NCBI GenBank assembly: GCA_001314625.1
Contig: LJSH01000005.1
Span: forward strand, 58,285-122,284
Source of the DNA: Oceanicaulis sp. HLUCCA04
GTDB lineage: Bacteria > Pseudomonadota > Alphaproteobacteria > Caulobacterales > Maricaulaceae
Reading direction: 5' to 3'
DNA: 64,000 nucleotides
Of the stretch, positions 58,318-64,000 are shown in pieces. How positions within the stretch are numbered: the stretch's first letter is position 1; each line of letters starts with the position of its first letter. Under the pieces are notes generated by a model that saw only the letters and a program-made list of their open reading frames with translations, made no database searches and was not told the origin of the DNA. A program made the translations under genes and the position numbers.

Positions 58318-58335
58318 CGTTACGGTTTCGTAACG
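58318..58335. repeat. Perfect 7-4-7 palindrome upstream of the second TonB receptor
   Basis: CGTTACG-GTTT-CGTAACG, the same arm and loop lengths as the palindrome before receptor 1 though of different sequence. It lies about 200 bases before receptor 2 in the 399-base gap, which also carries TTGCAACAA at 58482-58490. Possible operator or leader hairpin. Confidence 0.5.
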
Positions 58336-58531
58336 CAGCTGCGTGTTCGCGACGCAACACGTTGAGCGCGAGCGCAGCAATTCAGCGTTCGATCCGCGGC
58401 TTTTGGTCTCGATTTGCCGTGCTCCCTCTTCCTATTCACGCGAATGAGGACAGGTTGTCGCCAACGTGGCGCAATGCTGCGTTGCAACAAGAAATGCGGA
58501 CGCTCCCCGTCCGGCATTCGCGGAGGAAAAC

Positions 58532-61078
58532 ATGAACATGAAATCCGTGCGCGCGGCCCTTCTCGCCGCTGCCTCGCCCATCGTCCTTGCTGGCGCAGTC
58601 CATGCACAGTCTGAAGACGCGCCCGGCGCCCAGCGCCAGGTCGAAGTGATCACCGTTACGGCCCAGCAGCGCGAGCAGAGCCTGCAGGATGTGCCGATAG
58701 CGGTGTCCGCGTTCAACCAGGCCCAGCTTGAGAACTCAGGCATCCAGGACATCAAGGACCTGATCGTTCTTGCTCCGGGTCTGATGGTTACGTCGACCCA
58801 ATCGGAAACCATTACCACGGCGCGCGTGCGCGGCGTGGGCACGGTGGGCGACAATTTCGGCCTTGAAAGCTCGGTGGGCGTTTATATCGATGGCGTGTTC
58901 CGCGCCCGCAATGGCGTTGGTTTCGGCGATCTGGGCGAGCTGGAGCGCATCGAGGTGCTGCGCGGTCCGCAAGGCACGCTGTTCGGCAAGAACACTTCGG
59001 CCGGTGTGCTCAATATCATCACGCAGCAGCCGGAATTTGAGTTTGGTGGTCAGGCAGAGCTCCAGGTCGGCAATTACGATCTGCGCCGTCTGTCCGGCTC
59101 GATCACAGGCCCAATTGTCGAAGACCAGCTGGCCTTCCGCCTGTTCGCAGTCACCAATCAGCGTGACGGCTTTACCGATCTGAATCTGCGCCAGGGCGGC
59201 ACGACGACCGTCGCCGATTCTGAAAATCAGGATTACTACTCTGTCCGTGGCCAGCTTCTGTGGACGCCGAGCGCTACCGTGACAGGGCGGCTCATTGCGG
59301 ACTTCTCTGACCGCAGCGAGTTCTGCTGCTCGGCCGTCCAGTGGGACTATGACCCCACCATCGCCGGTATTGTCGGCCAGCTCGGCGGTCAGGTGCTCAG
59401 CCCGGCTGATCCCTCCGCCCGGCAGGCATTTGCCAATACGCCCTACCAGCAGGACGTGACCGACTGGGGTCTGTCGGCCGAGTTTGACGTCGATTTCGAT
59501 TCGGCGACGCTCACCTCCATCACGGCGTTCCGCCACTGGGAGAATGAGCGCACGCAGGATATTGACTATTCCGGTCTGGATATCGCCTCGCGTCTGGACG
59601 GCAATTTCACCGATCTTGACCGTTTCAGCCAGGAATTCCGCCTGCAGGGCGTGCGCGGCAATCTCGACTGGCTGGTCGGCGGTTTCTACTCGCACGAGGA
59701 GCTGGAACTGGGTGATGCGATCCGCTTCGGCTCGCAGTGGGAGCCCTTCCTTGGCATTCTCCTGACGGCCAGCGGCACGCCGTCGCCGGCAGGCGTCAGC
59801 CAGACCATTTCCAACCTGACGCAGGGCGCTGTGAACATCCCTGTAGGTTCGGCCATCCCGGCCGGCACCGGTGTCAATCAGGACATCTACAATCAGGAAG
59901 CCACCAGCTGGGCCGCCTTCACCCACAACACCTATGCCTTTACCGACCGTTTCTCGGTGACGGCGGGCCTGCGCTACACGCGTGAGGAGAAGGATCTGAC
60001 GGCCAGCTTCTCGACCAACTCTCCAGCCGCCTGCGCCGCTCTGGAAGGGGCGTTCGGGTTTGATCCGGTCTCCGGCTGGGTTCAGGCAGGAACGGCCAAC
60101 AACCTGCCGCAGGCCACCATTACCGGCGGCGCGGTGGCCATTGGCAATATCTGCCTGCCCTATGCCCGGTCTGGCCTTGACGGCACGGGCTATGACCAGT
60201 CGCGCACCGATGAGGAAGTCTCAGGCACGCTGCGTGCCCAGTTCGACCTCACCGATGAGGTGATGATCTATGGCGGCTATTCGCGCGGCTTCAAGGCGGG
60301 CGGATTCAACCTTGACCGCCAGTTCAATGGCCCGGTGACGGCCGGTGTCGGTTACACCGATGTCGACACCTCGTTTGCGCCAGAGACGATCTCCGCCTGG
60401 GAAGCGGGCTTCAAGTCGACCCTGTTTGCCAACAGCCTCCAGCTGAACGGCAACTTCTTCTACCAGGACATTGAGGACTTCCAGCTCAACACGTTCAACG
60501 GCACGGCGTTCGTGGTGGAGTCGGTGGACGAGGCACGCTCCTACGGCGCGGAGTTCGACTTCCTCTGGCTCACCCCGGTTGAAGGCCTCGATGTCTCGGG
60601 CGGCTACGCTTATGTCGATACCGAGTATCAAACGATCACGACCGCTGATCCGCTGATCGCGGCGCTGGAGGGCGAGAGCTTCTCATTGTCGCCGGAGAAC
60701 TTTCTGAACCTCGCCGTCAATTTCGAGCATGATCTCGGCAATAACCTGATCACCCGGATGGGCCTCGATGCGCGCTATGTGTCGGGCTACAACACGGGCT
60801 CGGACAATGACCCGGAGAAGTTCCAGGAGTCCTTCACGACGCTCAATGCCCGTATCGGCCTTGGCTCGAATGACGAGCGCTGGTTCCTCGAGCTGTGGGG
60901 CCGTAACCTCACCGACGAGACCTATGCCCAAGTCGCGTTTGACGCCTTCGCGCAAGGCCGCCGGGGCACGGCGGGCGCCGATGGCGGGGAGTGGACCCAG
61001 CCGCGCAACAATGCCAGCTATGCTGCCTTCCTGGGTGCCCCGCGCACCTATGGCGTGACGCTGCGTACGCGCTTCTAG
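58532..61078 (+). CDS. TonB-dependent outer-membrane receptor 2
   Basis: About 848 aa from ATG 58532 with a GGAGG site. Signal peptide (MNMKSVRAALLAAASPIVLAGAVHAQ), plug domain (VEVITVTAQQREQSLQDVPIAVSAFNQAQLENSG...RIEVLRGPQGTLFGKNTSAGVLNIITQQP), then a large beta barrel ending GVTLRTRF, a typical aromatic C-terminal residue for outer-membrane insertion. It resembles receptor 1 in plug motifs but is ~115 aa longer. Substrate unknown. Confidence 0.95.
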   Translation: MNMKSVRAALLAAASPIVLAGAVHAQSEDAPGAQRQVEVITVTAQQREQSLQDVPIAVSAFNQAQLENSGIQDIKDLIVLAPGLMVTSTQSETITTARVRGVGTVGDNFGLESSVGVYIDGVFRARNGVGFGDLGELERIEVLRGPQGTLFGKNTSAGVLNIITQQPEFEFGGQAELQVGNYDLRRLSGSITGPIVEDQLAFRLFAVTNQRDGFTDLNLRQGGTTTVADSENQDYYSVRGQLLWTPSATVTGRLIADFSDRSEFCCSAVQWDYDPTIAGIVGQLGGQVLSPADPSARQAFANTPYQQDVTDWGLSAEFDVDFDSATLTSITAFRHWENERTQDIDYSGLDIASRLDGNFTDLDRFSQEFRLQGVRGNLDWLVGGFYSHEELELGDAIRFGSQWEPFLGILLTASGTPSPAGVSQTISNLTQGAVNIPVGSAIPAGTGVNQDIYNQEATSWAAFTHNTYAFTDRFSVTAGLRYTREEKDLTASFSTNSPAACAALEGAFGFDPVSGWVQAGTANNLPQATITGGAVAIGNICLPYARSGLDGTGYDQSRTDEEVSGTLRAQFDLTDEVMIYGGYSRGFKAGGFNLDRQFNGPVTAGVGYTDVDTSFAPETISAWEAGFKSTLFANSLQLNGNFFYQDIEDFQLNTFNGTAFVVESVDEARSYGAEFDFLWLTPVEGLDVSGGYAYVDTEYQTITTADPLIAALEGESFSLSPENFLNLAVNFEHDLGNNLITRMGLDARYVSGYNTGSDNDPEKFQESFTTLNARIGLGSNDERWFLELWGRNLTDETYAQVAFDAFAQGRRGTAGADGGEWTQPRNNASYAAFLGAPRTYGVTLRTRF

Positions 61079-61102
61079 GTTTGCGTCAAACCTTGAAACG
61101 GG

Positions 61103-61132
61103 AAGGGCCGGAGCATTGCTCCGGCCCTTTTT
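61103..61132 (+). terminator. Terminator after TonB receptor 2
   Basis: AAGGGCCGGAGCA-T-TGCTCCGGCCC followed by TTTTT. Also positioned to serve the convergent regulator gene ending at 61142 (minus strand AAGG tail is weaker). Confidence 0.92.
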
Positions 61133-61141
61133 GTTGTCTGC

Positions 61142-62554
61142 CTAGCTGAACGCAAATGGCGCTATGGGCCGGGTATGCGGTTCGATCTTCAGATGGCGCT
61201 GCAAGGGCGGGAAGGCACGCTGCGGGCACGACTCCCGTTCACACAGGCGGCAGGTCAGGCCGATGCCGACAGGCTCAGCGGGAAAGGGCGTGCGCGCGAG
61301 CCGGCCTGCGTGTTTTGCCTCGCACCCCAGCACAATCGTGTGCAGGGCCGCACCGCCACCGGGCAAGGGGCGCGAGACGGCCCGTGTCATCGAGATATAG
61401 GTGCTGCCGCCGGGCAGCTCGATCGCATGGGTATGGGTACGCTCTGGCATACGGAACGCGTCATGGATCGGCCAGCGCGGACATCCGCCGCCTGATCTTG
61501 CAAACGGAATGACCCCGCCGCCAAAGCGTTTGGTGACATTGCCAGCCTGGTCGATACGCATGAGGAAAAAGGGCACGCCGCGCCGTGCCGGGCGGTTCAG
61601 CGTGGTCAGGCGATGCGCAGCCTGTTCATAGCTGACGCCAAAGCGGTGGCTCAACGCGTCGCCATCATAGCCGGTTGCTTCGGCTGCCTGGTAAAAGCCG
61701 TCATAGGGCATCAGCAGCGCGGCGGCGGTATAACCGGCGAGATTGGCTCTCAGAAGCCGCGCGGCCACCGGGTCGGGCAGTGCTGCGCGCATCACCAGCG
61801 AATCGAGCACATCCGCGCAATCGAGAAGCACCATGGTCAGCGCGGTCTGAAAGTCCTTGCCTGCTGGCGACAGCAGCTCTGACAGCAATAGCTTGCGTGC
61901 GTGAAAGTCGAACCGGCGCAGCGTGCCGCCCATCACATCATCATCGTAAACGCGCACCGCTGCGCCATGCTGGCGGCGCAGATAGTCATGCATCCCCTGA
62001 ACGCGCCCCAGCTCGTCCAGACGGGCGGTTTCGCGCAGCGCATCCGCGGCATCTTCCAGCTGCGGGAAATGGTTCTGCGCGTTGTCCAGCGCATCGCGCA
62101 CGGTCTCCAGTGGGAGGAGCGAGCCGCTGGCTGCGATATTGCCGTCTGCAAGGCGCGAGGCCAGTTCTGCCGCGCTGCCTTGCGCCTCCCGATAGGCCTG
62201 GAACAGCCTTGCCATGGCTTCGGCGGCGCGCGGGTGGGCATCCGCCAGATCGCGGATATCGCGCTGGTCCAGCTCAACCCCTTTCAGGACAGGATCGCCC
62301 AGCGCCTCGGTCAGGTCGGTTAGTGTCTGACGATCCGATTCAGCCGCAAAGCTGCGCACATCCACATCATGGCTGTCGGCCAGCGCCAGCAGGACGCGCG
62401 CTGTTACCGGGCGCTGATTGCGCTCCAGCAAGGTCAGATAGCTGGCGGAAATGCCGAGCGTTTCGGCAAACTCGGCTTGCGACAGGCCAAGCTCGCGCCG
62501 CAAACGGCGCAGCCGCGCGCCCGCATACAGTTTCTCCTGTTGGCCAGCATCCAT
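61142..62554 (-). CDS. XRE-family short-chain-acyl transcriptional regulator (RamB/PrpR/ScfR type)
   Basis: About 470 aa from ATG 62554. An N-terminal XRE helix-turn-helix (GARLRRLRRELGLSQAEFAETLGISASYLTLLERNQRPVTARVLLALA) is followed by an IrrE-like/ImmA region and the C-terminal DUF2083-type domain with a Cys cluster (LTCRLCERESCPQRAFPPL). Family members sense acyl-CoA states and control acetate or propionate genes; RamB controls aceA in corynebacteria. It is divergent from isocitrate lyase, so aceA is the likely target. Confidence 0.9.
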   Translation of the reverse strand: MDAGQQEKLYAGARLRRLRRELGLSQAEFAETLGISASYLTLLERNQRPVTARVLLALADSHDVDVRSFAAESDRQTLTDLTEALGDPVLKGVELDQRDIRDLADAHPRAAEAMARLFQAYREAQGSAAELASRLADGNIAASGSLLPLETVRDALDNAQNHFPQLEDAADALRETARLDELGRVQGMHDYLRRQHGAAVRVYDDDVMGGTLRRFDFHARKLLLSELLSPAGKDFQTALTMVLLDCADVLDSLVMRAALPDPVAARLLRANLAGYTAAALLMPYDGFYQAAEATGYDGDALSHRFGVSYEQAAHRLTTLNRPARRGVPFFLMRIDQAGNVTKRFGGGVIPFARSGGGCPRWPIHDAFRMPERTHTHAIELPGGSTYISMTRAVSRPLPGGGAALHTIVLGCEAKHAGRLARTPFPAEPVGIGLTCRLCERESCPQRAFPPLQRHLKIEPHTRPIAPFAFS

Positions 62555-62707
62555 CGAAGCAACTCCACATGTATGAATAATTACAACCATACAATATGAG
62601 TTGCATCAATACGCTACACGCATTCCGCTTTTATGTGCGCCATTCTGTGCGATTGCCGGTTCAACCGTGTATGAACCCTACAAGTTTAATCAAGAAGGAG
62701 GTCAGCC

Positions 62708-64000
62708 ATGACCACATTCTACGATCTCGTTCCCGCCGCCGCACCCGGCCGTTTCGACGGCATTGAGCGCAACTACACGCCTGAAGAGGTCATCAAGTTG
62801 CGCGGGTCTGTGCAGATCAGCCACACGCTGGCCGAGCGCGGCGCTGCGCGCCTTTGGCAGCTTTTGAACAGCGAGCCCTACATCAACGCGCTGGGTGCCC
62901 TGTCCGGCAATCAGGCCATGCAAATGGTGCGCGCGGGTCTCAAAGCAATCTATCTTTCCGGCTGGCAGGTGGCCGCTGATGCCAACACCGCCGGTGCCAT
63001 GTATCCTGACCAGTCGCTCTACCCGGCCAATTCGGCTCCCGAGCTGGCGCGCAAGATCAACCGCACGCTTCAGCGCGCCGACCAGATCGAAGTGTCAGAA
63101 AACGGCAAGGCCAGCCGTGACTGGTTCGCGCCAATCGTGGCCGACGCCGAAGCCGGCTTTGGCGGCACGCTGAACTGCTTTGAAATCATGAAAGCCTTCA
63201 TCGAGGCGGGCGCTGCCGGCGTCCATTTCGAGGACCAGGTGGCAGCCGAGAAGAAATGCGGGCATCTGGGCGGCAAGGTGCTGATCCCGACCAGCCAGCA
63301 CGAGCGTAACCTCAATGCGGCGCGGCTGGCTGCCGACATCATGGGCGTGCCCACGATCACGGTCGCCCGTACGGACGCTGAAAGCGCTACCCTGATCAAC
63401 TCCGATATTGATGAACGCGATCACGAATTCATCGATTTCGATGCAGGCCGTACAGCGGAAGGCTTCTTCCGCCTGAAAAGCGGCGTGGGCGTGGAACACT
63501 GCATCAAGCGGGGCCTGGCCTATGCCAAAGTGGCAGACCTTCTGTGGTGGGAGACCTCCAAGCCTAACCTGGAAGAGGCCAAGCGCTTCGCCGAGGCCAT
63601 CCAGAAAGCCCATCCTGGCAAGATGATGGCCTATAACTGCTCGCCCTCGTTCAACTGGGAAGCCAATCTGGACAAGGCCACGATCGAGACCTACCAGCGC
63701 GAGCTGGGTGCGATGGGCTACAAGTTCCAGTTCGTTACCCTGGCCGGTTTCCACCAGCTCAATTTCGGCATGTTCGAGCTGGCCCGGGGTTACAAGGACC
63801 GCGGCATGGGCGCGTATTCCGAATTGCAACAGGCCGAGTTTGCTGCCGAAAAAGACGGCTACACCGCCACGCGCCACCAGCGCGAAGTGGGCACCGGCTA
63901 TTTCGACAAGGTGAACCTCACCCTGTCTGGCGGCAATGCCTCGACGACCGCCATGGGCGAAAGCACGGAAACGGCTCAGTTCAAGGCAAGCGCTGCGGAG
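62708..64000 (+). CDS. aceA: Isocitrate lyase, cut by the right edge
   Basis: Open to the window end without stop (431 codons), so only a few C-terminal residues are missing judged by the usual ~430-435 aa. Catalytic Cys184 in the [10 protein letters not shown] motif, the metal-site stretch [13 protein letters not shown], and NCSPSFNW are all present. It splits isocitrate to succinate and glyoxylate in the glyoxylate shunt. An excellent AAGGAGG site precedes ATG 62708. The 153-base region between it and the divergent regulator should hold both promoters and the operator. Confidence 0.97.
   Translation, partial: MTTFYDLVPAAAPGRFDGIERNYTPEEVIKLRGSVQISHTLAERGAARLWQLLNSEPYINALGALSGNQAMQMVRAGLKAIYLSGWQVAADANTAGAMYPDQSLYPANSAPELARKINRTLQRADQIEVSENGKASRDWFAPIVADAEAGFGGTLNCFEIMKAFIEAGAAGVHFEDQVAAEKKCGHLGGKVLIPTSQHERNLNAARLAADIMGVPTITVARTDAESATLINSDIDERDHEFIDFDAGRTAEGFFRLKSGVGVEHCIKRGLAYAKVADLLWWETSKPNLEEAKRFAEAIQKAHPGKMMAYNCSPSFNWEANLDKATIETYQRELGAMGYKFQFVTLAGFHQLNFGMFELARGYKDRGMGAYSELQQAEFAAEKDGYTATRHQREVGTGYFDKVNLTLSGGNASTTAMGESTETAQFKASAAE

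Overview
The window is high-GC alphaproteobacterial chromosome, most likely from the Caulobacterales (Maricaulaceae/Hyphomonadaceae, e.g. an Oceanicaulis-, Glycocaulis- or Maricaulis-like stalked or flagellated marine bacterium). This is inferred from a Rhodobacter-type gene transfer agent (GTA) cluster, the order fliQ-fliR-flhB / alaS / recA / cckA, a PleC-type kinase, CtrA boxes of the form TTAA-N7-TTAA, an alphaproteobacterial LexA box before recA, and two tandem TonB-dependent receptors. No tRNA, rRNA, CRISPR array or transposase was seen.

Layout. (1) 1-12.8 kb: most of a GTA structural cluster on the + strand, from portal protein to the baseplate 'megatron' protein; the terminase would lie upstream of the window. 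The usual g7 gene is not seen. A strikingly AT-rich stranger gene plus an intrinsic terminator sits between the head genes (through g8) and the tail genes (from g9). Dispersed palindromic repeats fill several gaps. (2) 12.9-17.7 kb: a J-domain protein, a PepSY protein with a response regulator/histidine kinase pair, and an unrecognised 445-458 aa protein. (3) 17.8-22.2 kb: a DUF938 methyltransferase translationally coupled to ccmI-ccmE-ccmF-ccmH (cytochrome c maturation). (4) 22.2-30.1 kb: a hydrolase-OsmC fusion, DegP, a second OmpR-type two-component pair and glnE. (5) 30.2-32.4 kb: an envelope-stress-like module (EF-hand protein, ECF sigma, probable anti-sigma, Spy/ZraP-like protein). (6) 32.4-37.0 kb, minus strand: PleC-like kinase, a conserved hypothetical, a DUF4349 lipoprotein and a small membrane protein.

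(7) 37.2-39.7 kb: a small conserved protein, then fliQ-fliR-flhB behind a CtrA box. (8) 39.8-46.3 kb, minus: alaS, recA (LexA box) and the hybrid kinase cckA. (9) 46.5-50.5 kb, minus: both methylmalonyl-CoA mutase subunits. (10) 50.7-53.1 kb, minus: a Flp pilin gene with a CtrA box, and a two-gene membrane/soluble-domain module of unknown function. (11) 53.3-61.1 kb, plus: Tat-exported amidase, glutathione S-transferase and two TonB-dependent receptors, each receptor ending in a strong terminator. (12) 61.1-64.0 kb: an XRE/DUF2083 regulator divergent from isocitrate lyase, which runs off the right edge.

How it fits together: PleC and CckA are upper components of the CtrA phosphorelay, and two likely CtrA targets (fliQ operon, pilA) lie in the same 20 kb. 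In Rhodobacter and Caulobacter relatives the same regulators or SOS/LexA also influence GTA production, so GTA, recA/LexA and CckA may be functionally linked here; that is inference. Methylmalonyl-CoA mutase and isocitrate lyase with its short-chain-acyl-type regulator point to growth on propionate/acetate-type carbon.
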